Of a DNA stretch of 64,000 nucleotides, positions 26,107 to 33,650 are shown piece by piece. Origin of the DNA: Gluconacetobacter takamatsuzukensis (GTDB lineage: Bacteria; Pseudomonadota; Alphaproteobacteria; Acetobacterales; Acetobacteraceae); the NCBI RefSeq assembly GCF_014174275.1, contig NZ_JABEQK010000001.1, forward strand, positions 460,935 through 524,934, read 5' to 3'. Numbering within the stretch: position 1 is the first letter of the stretch; every line of letters begins with the position of its first letter. The notes below the pieces were generated by a model. The model had not been told where the DNA came from and ran no database searches. It worked only from the letters and a program-made list of their open reading frames with translations. The position numbers and the translations under genes were made by a program.

Positions 26107-26880
26107 TCATGGTGATTTCATGTCTCCGGGGTGCCGGTTCGGTGTCCTGGCCTTGACCGGGGCGGCGGCTCGGCTGCGGGTTTTGGCCGATGTGGGCGCG
26201 GCGCGCCTGTCGGCTTCCGCTTCGGCCTGGTGTTTAAAGATTGTGAAGATCTGATATGCGATCTGATCATGCGACATGCGGCCGCTGCGGTACCAGTCGC
26301 TCGCGGTGTTGAGGACGCGCAGCAGCAGGATACGGTAGATATCACGATCGATCGTTGCCGGAAGCGGCAGGTCGTCGATGATGTTGCGGAAGATCGCCTC
26401 GAATTCATCACGCTTCTTGATCAGCGCGCTGCGCACGTCCGGCGGTGCCGAGATGATGCTGTTCATCAGCGGAAGGGTGATGGATGTCAGGCTGAGCTGG
26501 ATATCCAGCAATTCGGTGCATGCGGCTTCGAGCCTGGCCCAGGGAGCGGTATGGGGCGCGATGGCCGAGAAGATCCGGCTGGCCGCGGCATCGAGCGCGC
26601 GGTTGTGGATTTCTACGAAGAGGGATTCCTTCGACTGGATATGATAATAAAGCGATCCGGCCATCATGCCGACAGCGTCGGCGATCTGGCGGATCGAGGT
26701 GGCCTTGTAGCCGCGCTCGGAGAAAAGCTGGGCGGCGACCTCGAGGATCTCCTGCCGCCGTTCGGCCTGCGCCCCGGTTTCGTCGCCATTCGGACTGGCG
26801 GGGGCCGTGCGCATGGCGGAGAGAACGGCCCCCTTGGCCTGTGTCCGGGTTTTTCTTTTCGGCGTGCGGGATGACGTCAT
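26107..26880 (-). CDS. TetR-family transcriptional regulator, candidate beta-oxidation regulator
   Basis: 257 residues. After a basic, disordered 38-residue leader comes a classic TetR helix-turn-helix: RRQEILEVAAQLFSERGYKA, then TSIRQIADAVGMMAGSLYYH (residues 43-85) and the FVEIHNRAL start of the ligand domain. The C-terminal 35 residues are again basic and Pro/Ala-rich. The ligand domain is typical for acyl-CoA-responsive members but not diagnostic. Its location inside a beta-oxidation region, with a palindromic site 186 bases upstream shared with the fadL, ETF-QO and fadA promoters, makes it the best candidate for that regulon's repressor. Alternative inner start MRTAPASPN exists. Confidence 0.85.
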   Translation of the reverse strand: MTSSRTPKRKTRTQAKGAVLSAMRTAPASPNGDETGAQAERRQEILEVAAQLFSERGYKATSIRQIADAVGMMAGSLYYHIQSKESLFVEIHNRALDAAASRIFSAIAPHTAPWARLEAACTELLDIQLSLTSITLPLMNSIISAPPDVRSALIKKRDEFEAIFRNIIDDLPLPATIDRDIYRILLLRVLNTASDWYRSGRMSHDQIAYQIFTIFKHQAEAEADRRAAPTSAKTRSRAAAPVKARTPNRHPGDMKSP

Positions 26881-27065
26881 TCCTGGTCGGTTCCGGACTC
26901 TGGTTGTCTCTGGCCTGTCGGCCCTGCTTGCGGAAGCCTACAGGATTTGAGGGGATATTTGTCATTTTCCGTTGGCCTTATAAGGATTTGTGCCCTCAAC
27001 CATCCGTGATGGAAGGGTGTGCGTTTGCGCCTCGACGGGGGGATGGATCGTGGAGTAGTTAAAGG

Positions 27066-27079
27066 CTAACAAATGTTAG
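27066..27079. promoter_or_regulatory. perfect palindromic operator between tetR and nitronate monooxygenase
   Basis: CTAACAAATGTTAG, a 6-2-6 perfect inverted repeat. It is the cleanest of four related sites in the window (others at 14986, 18828 and 19267). It lies 59 bases before the nitronate monooxygenase start and between the two divergent genes, an arrangement often seen for TetR autoregulation. Confidence 0.65.
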
Positions 27080-27137
27080 AATTTCGGGTGTGGCTGCCGG
27101 TGGCAGGCGCATGACGGGAAGGGAGGGGGCCGTGTCC

Positions 27138-28112
27138 ATGCCGGTATCGTTTCGGGGGAGGCTGGCATTGCCGGCCATCGTCGCGCCGATGTTCCTTGTC
27201 TCGACGGTCGAGCTTGTCCTGGCCTGTTGCCGGGCCGGAGTGGTGGGGTCGATTCCCTCGCTGAATGCACGACCGGCATCGGTTCTGGAGGAATGGCTGG
27301 AGCGGCTGACATCGTCCCTGACCGAAGGGGACGCGCCGTTTGCCGTGAATCTGATCGTCCATCGCAGCAATGCCAGGCTGGAGGAGGATCTGGCGCTGGT
27401 GGTCCGGTACAAGGTGCCCATTGTCATTACGTCGCTGGGCGCGCGGCCCGAGGTGAATGATGCGGTGCATGCCTATGGCGGTATTGTCCTTCATGACGTG
27501 ACCACCAATGATTTCGCGCGCAAGGCGGTGGCCCGTGGGGCCGACGGGTTGATCGCGGTTGCCGCCGGGGCGGGGGGGCATGCGGGAACGCAATCGCCCT
27601 TTGCGCTGGTGCAGGAAATCCGGTCTTGGTTCGATGGGCCGCTCGCGCTCTCGGGTGCCATCGCGAACGGCCGCGCGATCGCCGCCGCCCGGGCGCTCGG
27701 GGCCGATCTGGCCTATATCGGATCGGCGTTCATTGCGACGGAGGAAGCGGCGGCCGATCCGCGCTACAAGAAGATGATCGTGGAATCATCTGCCGGCGAC
27801 ATCGTCTATTCCAATCTGTTTACCGGCGTGCACGGCAATTATCTGGCCCCCAGCATTCGCGCGGCCGGTCTGGATCCCGATGACCTTGCCTTGTCCGATC
27901 CTTCGCGGATGGATGTGGCGAGTTTCTCCGGTGGAGGGACGAAGGCGTGGCGGGATATCTGGGGAGCGGGGCAGGGGATCGGCGCCGTCGATGCCGTTGT
28001 GCCGGCGGCGATTCTGATCGCCCGGTTGCGGCGGGAATATCGGGATGCGCTTGCCCTTCTGGCGGAAGAAAGCCGGCTGTTGGAGGGAGGCGATCCGAAT
28101 GTTCGCGGATAG
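27138..28112 (+). CDS. nitronate monooxygenase family protein (FMN-dependent)
   Basis: 324 residues from MPVSFRGRLALPAIVAPMFL with GGGAGGGGG upstream; a start at 27111 would add nine residues. The TIM-barrel flavin motifs are present: AIVAPMFLVSTVELVL near the N-terminus, VPIVITSLGARPEV (about 100), and ADGLIAVAAGAGGHAGTQSP (about 143-162), whose His is the catalytic residue in nitronate monooxygenases, then AIANGRAIAAARALGADLAY (about 180). Members oxidise alkyl nitronates or propionate-3-nitronate with FMN and oxygen; some are CoA-linked enoyl reductases. The operator shared with fatty-acid genes suggests a link to lipid metabolism here. Confidence 0.85.
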   Translation: MPVSFRGRLALPAIVAPMFLVSTVELVLACCRAGVVGSIPSLNARPASVLEEWLERLTSSLTEGDAPFAVNLIVHRSNARLEEDLALVVRYKVPIVITSLGARPEVNDAVHAYGGIVLHDVTTNDFARKAVARGADGLIAVAAGAGGHAGTQSPFALVQEIRSWFDGPLALSGAIANGRAIAAARALGADLAYIGSAFIATEEAAADPRYKKMIVESSAGDIVYSNLFTGVHGNYLAPSIRAAGLDPDDLALSDPSRMDVASFSGGGTKAWRDIWGAGQGIGAVDAVVPAAILIARLRREYRDALALLAEESRLLEGGDPNVRG

Positions 28113-28274
28113 GATGGACGAATTTCGGCGTGAAGCCTGTTTCATCTTGGTTGGCGGGGCGTTGTTCCGTCTGCGTCCGGCCCAGGGGTGTGACGTTGGA
28201 AAGTTTTCCGGTTCTCTTTTTTCCGGAGAGAACGGAGCCATATTGTGATCGATATTGTCTGAAAGGTGCCTGAT

Positions 28275-28484
28275 ATGTCGTTTTCCATCAACTCGACCGT
28301 TCGCGAGATTCTGGCCGATGAGCAGGCCAAGGGGGTGGTCGAGGGCGTTCTGCCCGGTTTTTCGAAACATCCGCAGATCGGGATGGCGAAGGGCCTGTCC
28401 CTGAAGACGTTGGCGAAATTTTCGGGGGGCGTGATGACGGACGAGGTGCTGGAGAAGATCGATACGGGTTTGAAAGCCTTGTAG
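28275..28484 (+). CDS. 69-residue protein, function unknown
   Basis: Starts MSFSINSTVREILADEQAKG with AAAGG nine bases before; three more residues are possible upstream. The sequence KGVVEGVLPGFSKHPQIGMA followed by KGLSLKTLAKFSGGVMTDE is helix-rich with a regular hydrophobic pattern. Similar short segments occur, to my recollection, at the ends of larger proteins in alphaproteobacteria, but I cannot name a family. No signal or membrane segment. It lies 52 bases before the photolyase gene. Confidence 0.65.
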   Translation: MSFSINSTVREILADEQAKGVVEGVLPGFSKHPQIGMAKGLSLKTLAKFSGGVMTDEVLEKIDTGLKAL

Positions 28485-28536
28485 AGGCTGGTATCCGATC
28501 CTGTGGGCGCTGACCGCCCGAAAGGATCGGGTTATC

Positions 28537-29946
28537 GTGACATCTCCGGTGATTGTCTGGTTTCGCCATGATTTTCGTCTGGCGGACAATGCGGCGCTGA
28601 CGGCGGCGGTGGAAACCGGGGCGCCGGTGCTGTGCATCCATATTCTGGAGGGAGCGGCTGACCAGGTTGCGGCGCGCTGGTGGCTGGGGCGGGCACTGGA
28701 GCTGTTCGATGCGGCCCTGCGGCAGCGTGGCGGGGGACTGCATGTCTTCGATGGGCCCGCGATGCAGGTTCTGCCGGCGCTGGTTGCCGCAACCGGGGCG
28801 CGGGCGGTGTTCTGGAACCGGCGCTACGATCCCGAGGGGCGGGAGACCGATACGCGGCTGAAGGCCCTGCTGAAGGCGGGGGGAACGCCGGTGCAGAGCT
28901 TTTCCGGCGCGCTGCTGCATGAGCCGTGGACGGTCCGGACCCGGACCGGGCAGCCCTATCACGTCTTTGGCGCCTATTGGCGCGCGGCCTGCCAGATGGG
29001 GCATGAACGGTCGCCGTTGCCGGCTCCGCGGACGATTGCGTTTGCCGCGCCGGATCCGGGCTGCCTGCCGCCGATGGTGGATGCCGGCGCCATTGGGCGG
29101 GAGATGCGGGCGACCGGCTGGACGGACGGGCTGGAGGCGGCCTGGCGGCCTGACGAGGAATCGGCACAGGCGGCGCTGGCGCGGTTTCTGGACGGGCCGC
29201 TGGAGGAATACGCGCGGGATCGGGATTTCCCGGCGCGGCCGGCGACTTCCTGCCTCTCGCCTTTCCTGCGCTGGGGGCATGTCACGCCCGCGCAGATCCG
29301 GGAGGCAGCTGTGGCGCGGCCTCCATCGGGTGGTCTGGCGAAATTCATGGCGGAGCTGGGCTGGCGGGAGTTTGCGTGGTCGGTGCTGTTCACGCGTCCT
29401 GAGCTGGCTTCGCGCAATCTGCGTCCGGAATTCGACGCCATGCCGTGGCGCCGCGATCGGGACGGGTTGCAGGCGTGGGCGCGTGGGCGGACCGGCTACC
29501 CGCTGGTGGATGCCGGCATGCGCCAGTTATGGCGGACGGGGTGGATGCATAACCGCGTGCGCATGGTGGCGGCCTCGTTCCTGGTGAAGCATCTGTTGAT
29601 CGACTGGCGGGAGGGGGAGCGCTGGTTCGCGCGCACGCTGGTCGATTACGACCCGGCCAGCAACGGTATGAACTGGCAATGGGTCGCGGGGACAGGCGTG
29701 GAGGCCGCGCCCTTTTTCCGGATGATGAATCCGCTGATCCAGTCGCGCAAATTCGACCCGTCCGGCGCCTATATCCGCGCCTGGGTGCCGGAGCTGGCGG
29801 GGCTGGCGGATGGGCAGATCCATACGCCGTGGCTGGCCGGGGGGGCTGCGGGCTATCCGGCGCCGATCGTGGGGCATGAGGCGGCGCGAGAACGGGCCTT
29901 GTCCGCGTGGCGTGGGTTGCGCGGGCCCGTGGAAGAGGAAGAGTAG
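28537..29946 (+). CDS. phrB: deoxyribodipyrimidine photolyase
   Basis: 469 residues from a GTG preceded by AAAGGA. It uses FAD and an antenna pigment to split cyclobutane pyrimidine dimers with light. The N-terminal photolyase domain opens VIVWFRHDFRLADNAAL. The FAD-binding domain shows TSCLSPFLRWGHVTPAQIR (about residue 245), GWREFAWSVLF (about 275), then ARGRTGYPLVDAGMRQLWRT (about 315), and NRVRMVAASFLVKHLLIDW and ASNGMNWQWVAGTG (about 370-390), all standard. It ends 16 bases before the convergent gene, with no visible terminator. Confidence 0.96.
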   Translation: MTSPVIVWFRHDFRLADNAALTAAVETGAPVLCIHILEGAADQVAARWWLGRALELFDAALRQRGGGLHVFDGPAMQVLPALVAATGARAVFWNRRYDPEGRETDTRLKALLKAGGTPVQSFSGALLHEPWTVRTRTGQPYHVFGAYWRAACQMGHERSPLPAPRTIAFAAPDPGCLPPMVDAGAIGREMRATGWTDGLEAAWRPDEESAQAALARFLDGPLEEYARDRDFPARPATSCLSPFLRWGHVTPAQIREAAVARPPSGGLAKFMAELGWREFAWSVLFTRPELASRNLRPEFDAMPWRRDRDGLQAWARGRTGYPLVDAGMRQLWRTGWMHNRVRMVAASFLVKHLLIDWREGERWFARTLVDYDPASNGMNWQWVAGTGVEAAPFFRMMNPLIQSRKFDPSGAYIRAWVPELAGLADGQIHTPWLAGGAAGYPAPIVGHEAARERALSAWRGLRGPVEEEE

Positions 29947-29962
29947 GGCCGTTGGCGGGTTC

Positions 29963-30871
29963 TTAGGCTGCGCCCTCTGCCAGGCGGCGGCGGGCGAGGC
30001 GGCAGGCTGCCAGATCCCACGCCGCGCAGCCGACCGATTTGAAGAGGACCGGCATGTCGGGGGGCGGAGGGGTGTCGATCGCCGTGGCCAGCGGGTGGAC
30101 GGTCTGCCAGTCCACGCCGGCCTGGATCAGGTCGCCGGCTTCGGAGGGTGCGCCGATCGGGTCGTCGACGAAGAGGCGGCTGTTCAGGACCAGGTTCGGG
30201 CCGATCTCGATCATTTCCGGTCGGTAGGCGCCGACGCCGATGACCAGGCGGCCGGGGCGTGGGGCGGCGTCATAGACGATCTGGTGGCTGCTGGTAGTGG
30301 TGATGATTATGTCGGCGGCCTCGGCGTCGCCGGGGGCTTCGGGGCGGACATGGTGGCCTGTCGGGTCCAGCGCGGTGCACAGGGCGGCTACCGCAGCCGG
30401 TTTGCGGCCGCGGATGCGGATGGTGGCCTCGGGGTGGAGGGCCCGCAGGGCGTGGACATGGCCCTTGGCCTGCGTGCCGGCACCGATGACCAGGACGTGG
30501 CGCGGTGCGGTGCGATGGAGCAGGCGGATGGCCAGCATCGACATCGCGGCGGTGCGGCGCCCTGTGGTTTCGGGCCCGTCGAGGGTGAAGAGGAAGGCGC
30601 CGTCGCGGGCGTCGCAGCACGTGACCTGGCCCTGGATCACGGGCAGCGCGCGGTTGCCGTGAAAGATCGTGATCAGCTTGGTTGCCATGATGTCGGGGGC
30701 GACGGACGGCATGCAGAGCAGGTGGCCGCCGGCATCCGCCGTGTCGATGACCATCCGTTCCGGGGAAAGGATATCGCCGGCGGCGTAATCCCGCACGACA
30801 TCGCGCAGGATATCGACCAGTTCGGGGAACGGAAGGAGGTCGGCGGTCTGCCCGGCCGTGAAGATCTGCAT
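29963..30871 (-). CDS. ornithine cyclodeaminase/mu-crystallin family dehydrogenase
   Basis: 302 residues from MQIFTAGQTADLLPFPELVD with an AGGGG-type site. The family includes ornithine cyclodeaminase, 1-pyrroline-2-carboxylate reductase and alanine dehydrogenase; all use NAD(P)H or NAD bound in a Rossmann fold, here HVLVIGAGTQAKGHVHALRA (about residue 120-140). The substrate-side motif TKLITIFHGN (about 63) and FTLDGPETTGRRTAAMS (about 90-105) are conserved. Sequence cannot separate the activities; pyrroline-2-carboxylate reductase, in proline or hydroxyproline metabolism, is the most common in this group. Convergent with the photolyase gene. Confidence 0.82.
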   Translation of the reverse strand: MQIFTAGQTADLLPFPELVDILRDVVRDYAAGDILSPERMVIDTADAGGHLLCMPSVAPDIMATKLITIFHGNRALPVIQGQVTCCDARDGAFLFTLDGPETTGRRTAAMSMLAIRLLHRTAPRHVLVIGAGTQAKGHVHALRALHPEATIRIRGRKPAAVAALCTALDPTGHHVRPEAPGDAEAADIIITTTSSHQIVYDAAPRPGRLVIGVGAYRPEMIEIGPNLVLNSRLFVDDPIGAPSEAGDLIQAGVDWQTVHPLATAIDTPPPPDMPVLFKSVGCAAWDLAACRLARRRLAEGAA

Positions 30872-30957
30872 CGGAGCCCCTGGATCGGTTCGGGATAAAA
30901 ACGTATCTCGCCGTTCCGGCAGTGGCAATGTCGGTTTCCGCGTGTCCGGTCAGGCGC

Positions 30958-31197
30958 CTAGTGGCAGCCGCTGTCGCCGGGGCCGCATTTGGTGCAGGCG
31001 CCGCAGCCGGTGGGGCGTTTTTGCCCCTGTCGGGCGCGTTGCGTGGCCCGGTCGCGCAGGGCGCGGGGGGCGTGGACCACGCGCAGCATGTCGGCGCTGG
31101 TGCGCCAGAACATGCCCTGGCTGGCGGGCACCAGCCGGCGCACCCAGTAGAGCGCTGAGGCGGTGACGATGGCGACGATGACGATGGTTTCGATCAT
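30958..31197 (-). CDS. Cys-rich small membrane protein of the Feo operon
   Basis: 79 residues starting MIETIVIVAIVTASALYWV, a single N-terminal membrane helix, then a basic middle and a Cys-rich tail TGCGACTKCGPGDSGCH. Its ATG overlaps the feoB stop (ATGA), which implies translational coupling. The tail resembles metal or Fe-S binding patches and the position is that taken by feoC in enterobacteria, although it shows no FeoC winged-helix similarity. Similar small proteins follow feoB in other proteobacteria. A role in ferrous iron transport is inferred from position. Confidence 0.8.
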   Translation of the reverse strand: MIETIVIVAIVTASALYWVRRLVPASQGMFWRTSADMLRVVHAPRALRDRATQRARQGQKRPTGCGACTKCGPGDSGCH

Positions 31198-33038
31198 GGA
31201 CTGCCCCCCCAACCGAGAAGAAGCGAGATGTGCCAGGTGATGAAGGCGGCGCCGTAGGCCATGGCGAACAGGTAGCCTGCCGTTATGCCGACCATGCGCC
31301 AGGACCCGGTCTCACGCCGGATCACCGCCAGGGTGGAAAAACATTGTGGCGCGAAGATGTACCATGTCAGCAGCGACAGGGCCGTGCCGAGGCTCCAGTG
31401 TGCCGAGAGCAGCGGCAGGAGCTGGCTGGCGGCGTCGCTGTCGGCGGCGCCCAGGGAATAGACGGTGGCCAGGGCGCTGACCGCGACCTCGCGCGCTGCC
31501 AGGCCGGGGATCAGGCTGACGCAGATCTGCCAGTTGAAGCCGATCGGGGCCATGACATAGAGCATCCAGTGCCCGATCCGGCCGGCCAGGCTCCATTCGA
31601 TCGCGGGGCCGACGGCGCCGGCCGGCGGGGCGGGGAAGCTGGCGAGCGCCCAGAGCAGCACGCTGACCGTGACGATGATCGAGCCCACGCGGGACAGGAA
31701 GATCACGGCCCGCTGCTTCAACCCCAGCGCGAGGTCGCGCGGATTGGGCAGCCGGTAGGCCGGCAGTTCCAGCAGCAGGGGATGTTCCTCCTGCCTGTCG
31801 CGGTTCTTCAGCACCCGTGCCACCACGAGCGCGCTGAGGATGCCGGCCATGTAGAGCGCGAACAGTACCAGCCCGTGCAGGTTGAACAGGCCGGCGACCC
31901 GGCGTTCGGGGACGAAGGCCGCGATCAGCAGCGTATAGACCGGCAGCCGGGCGGAGCATGTCATGAGCGGGGCGATCAGGATCGTGATCATCCGGTCGCG
32001 CGGGTTCTGGATCGTGCGGGTGGCCATGATGCCCGGCACCGCGCAGGCGAAGCTGGACAGAAGGGGGATGAACGACCGGCCGCTCAGCCCTGCCGTGGCC
32101 ATGATCCGGTCCAGCAGGAAGGCGGCGCGGGGCAGGTAGCCCGATTCCTCCAGCGCCAGGATCCACAGGAACAGGATCAGGATCTGCGGCAGGAACACCA
32201 CCACGCTGCCCGCGCCGGCGATGACGCCATCGACGATCAGGCTGCGCAGGGCGCCGTCGGGCAGCACGGCGCCGACCGCCTGGCCCAGCGCCGCCGTGCC
32301 GGCATCCAGCAGGTCCATCACCGGCTGGGCCCAGGAGAAGACCGCCTGGAACATGACGAACATCAGGGCGAACAGGATCACCATCCCCCAGACGGGGTGG
32401 AGGAACCAGCGGTCCAGACGTTCTTCCAGCGCCAGGCCCAGCCGCGAGGGGCGGGTGACGCAGTCGGCCAGGATGCGCCGGGCCTCGGCATGGAAATCGC
32501 TGCCCGGGGGCAGGGCGGCCGGCGGCGGCGGGGGCGGCAGGTCGAGGGCTTGCAGGAGTTGCTGGCCGCCGTCGCGGCGGATGCCGACCGCCGTGACCAC
32601 GGGGGCGCCGAATTCGGCGGACAGGCGCGGCACGTCGATGGCGATGCCCTGGCGCTTCGCCGCGTCGATCATGTTCAGCACGAGGATCATCGGCCGGCCC
32701 ATCTGCCGGACTTCGAGCGCGAAGCGCAGGTGCAGGCGCAGGTTGGTGGCGTCCACCACGCAGACCAGCAGTTCCGGCGCCGGTTCGCCGCGATAGGTGC
32801 CGGCGCAGACGTCGCGGGTCACGGCTTCGTCGGGGCTGGTGGCGACCAGGCTGTAGGCGCCCGGCAGGTCGAGCAGGCGCACCGCCAGCCCGTTGGGGGT
32901 GGTCAGCCGCCCGACCTTGCGTTCGACCGTGACGCCGGCATAGTTCGCCACCTTCTGCCGGCTGCCGGTCAGGAGGTTGAACAGGGCCGTCTTGCCGCAG
33001 TTCGGATTGCCGACCAGGGCGGCGTTGAGTACGCTCAT
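31194..33038 (-). CDS. feoB: ferrous iron transporter B
   Basis: 614 residues from MSVLNAALVGNPNCGKTALF. FeoB imports Fe(II) across the inner membrane with an N-terminal GTPase: G1 GNPNCGKT (residues 10-17), G2/G3 NYAGVTVERKVG and LLDLPGAYSL, G4 LNMIDAAKRQ. The transport half has about eight helices, with the Gly-rich gate LLSSFACAVPGIMATRTIQN (about 395-415) including the conserved Cys, and a second conserved block MAPIGFNWQICVSLIPGLAA. It is shorter than enterobacterial FeoB because the cytoplasmic linker is reduced. Preceded by feoA after 16 bases. Confidence 0.96.
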   Translation of the reverse strand: MSVLNAALVGNPNCGKTALFNLLTGSRQKVANYAGVTVERKVGRLTTPNGLAVRLLDLPGAYSLVATSPDEAVTRDVCAGTYRGEPAPELLVCVVDATNLRLHLRFALEVRQMGRPMILVLNMIDAAKRQGIAIDVPRLSAEFGAPVVTAVGIRRDGGQQLLQALDLPPPPPPAALPPGSDFHAEARRILADCVTRPSRLGLALEERLDRWFLHPVWGMVILFALMFVMFQAVFSWAQPVMDLLDAGTAALGQAVGAVLPDGALRSLIVDGVIAGAGSVVVFLPQILILFLWILALEESGYLPRAAFLLDRIMATAGLSGRSFIPLLSSFACAVPGIMATRTIQNPRDRMITILIAPLMTCSARLPVYTLLIAAFVPERRVAGLFNLHGLVLFALYMAGILSALVVARVLKNRDRQEEHPLLLELPAYRLPNPRDLALGLKQRAVIFLSRVGSIIVTVSVLLWALASFPAPPAGAVGPAIEWSLAGRIGHWMLYVMAPIGFNWQICVSLIPGLAAREVAVSALATVYSLGAADSDAASQLLPLLSAHWSLGTALSLLTWYIFAPQCFSTLAVIRRETGSWRMVGITAGYLFAMAYGAAFITWHISLLLGWGGSP

Positions 33039-33054
33039 GCCACGGGCCCGGGGG

Positions 33055-33294
33055 TCAGGCCGCGTCGCGCAGCAGGACGCGCGCCGCTTCCGCGCGGCGC
33101 AGGGCGAAACGGGTGAAGCCGATGCCGACCGCGATCGGGTCCGCGCCGATCGGCCCCACGGCGACGATGCGGATGGGTTCGCCCGGCACGAAACCCAGGG
33201 CGCGCAGCCGCTCGGCCACCGGGTCGCCGGCCGTGTGGTCTTCCACATGGTCGATGATGGCGCTGCCCCCCAGTTTCAGTTCGTTCAGTCGCAT
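33055..33294 (-). CDS. feoA: ferrous iron transport protein A
   Basis: 79 residues starting MRLNELKLGGSAIIDHVED, an SH3-like FeoA domain with the conserved RLRALGFVPGEPIRIVAVGP stretch and a C-terminal IAVGIGFTRFALRRAEAARV. It is a small cytoplasmic partner needed for FeoB function. The frame is open far upstream, but the first ATG matching the family start is at 33294. A Fur-like box is 33-51 bases ahead. First gene of the feoA-feoB-small protein operon. Confidence 0.93.
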   Translation of the reverse strand: MRLNELKLGGSAIIDHVEDHTAGDPVAERLRALGFVPGEPIRIVAVGPIGADPIAVGIGFTRFALRRAEAARVLLRDAA

Positions 33295-33326
33295 CCCGGA
33301 TCCGTTTCGGCACTTCAGGTTCAGTT

Positions 33327-33345
33327 GAGAATAATACTTAATATT
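33327..33345 (-). promoter_or_regulatory. Fur-box-like site upstream of feoA
   Basis: GAGAATAATACTTAATATT matches the classical 19-base Fur consensus GATAATGATAATCATTATC at 13 positions by my count. It is the only AT-rich stretch between feoA and the next gene, so it probably includes the promoter too. Fits iron-repressed expression of feoAB; Fur rather than another iron regulator is an assumption. Confidence 0.5.
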
Positions 33346-33485
33346 TAAGCGTGCCGATGTCCATTGTGCCGGCTGCATTCCACCCGCTCGGGGCCGCATG
33401 GGGGGCCATGCGGCGACCGTGAGATCGGGAAGCAGGAGGGGGGAAAGGTCACGGGAACGGCTTATGAAACAGCCTGTTGCCTCGC

Positions 33486-33650
33486 AGAGCGTGACCGGAA
33501 ATGGGGGCTGGTGAGCGAGAGCAGCCCGAAGGGCTGCGCCCGTCGTGTGTTTCCGGGCATCGGAGCGGAGCGGCCTTGATGGCCGTGAGCACCGAAGCAC
33601 AGGAAATGCGCGCCGGATCGCCACCCGCGCGCATTCCCGGCCACGCTCTC
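33486..33650. repeat. 165-bp palindromic repeat element (copy D)
   Basis: Same length, orientation and internal 31-bp expansion as copy C (GGAGCGGAGCGGCCTTGATG with GGCCTTGATGGCC as tip hairpin). Ends are AGAGCGTGACCGGAAATG and, right, CATTCCCGGCCACGCTCTC. Its right end again supplies two bases of a TGA stop, that of the exported protein at 33649-34101. The left end faces feoA's control region. Confidence 0.9.

Noticed and set aside
28200..28235. Hairpin GTTCTC...GAGAAC after nitronate monooxygenase as terminator
   Set aside because: Stem of only six bases with an internal T-run in the loop; not followed by T's in the right direction, so it was not listed.
31230..33116. 628-codon open frame opposite feoB
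   Set aside because: Gln/Arg/Gly/His-rich chain with no family pattern; feoB on the minus strand is unmistakable.
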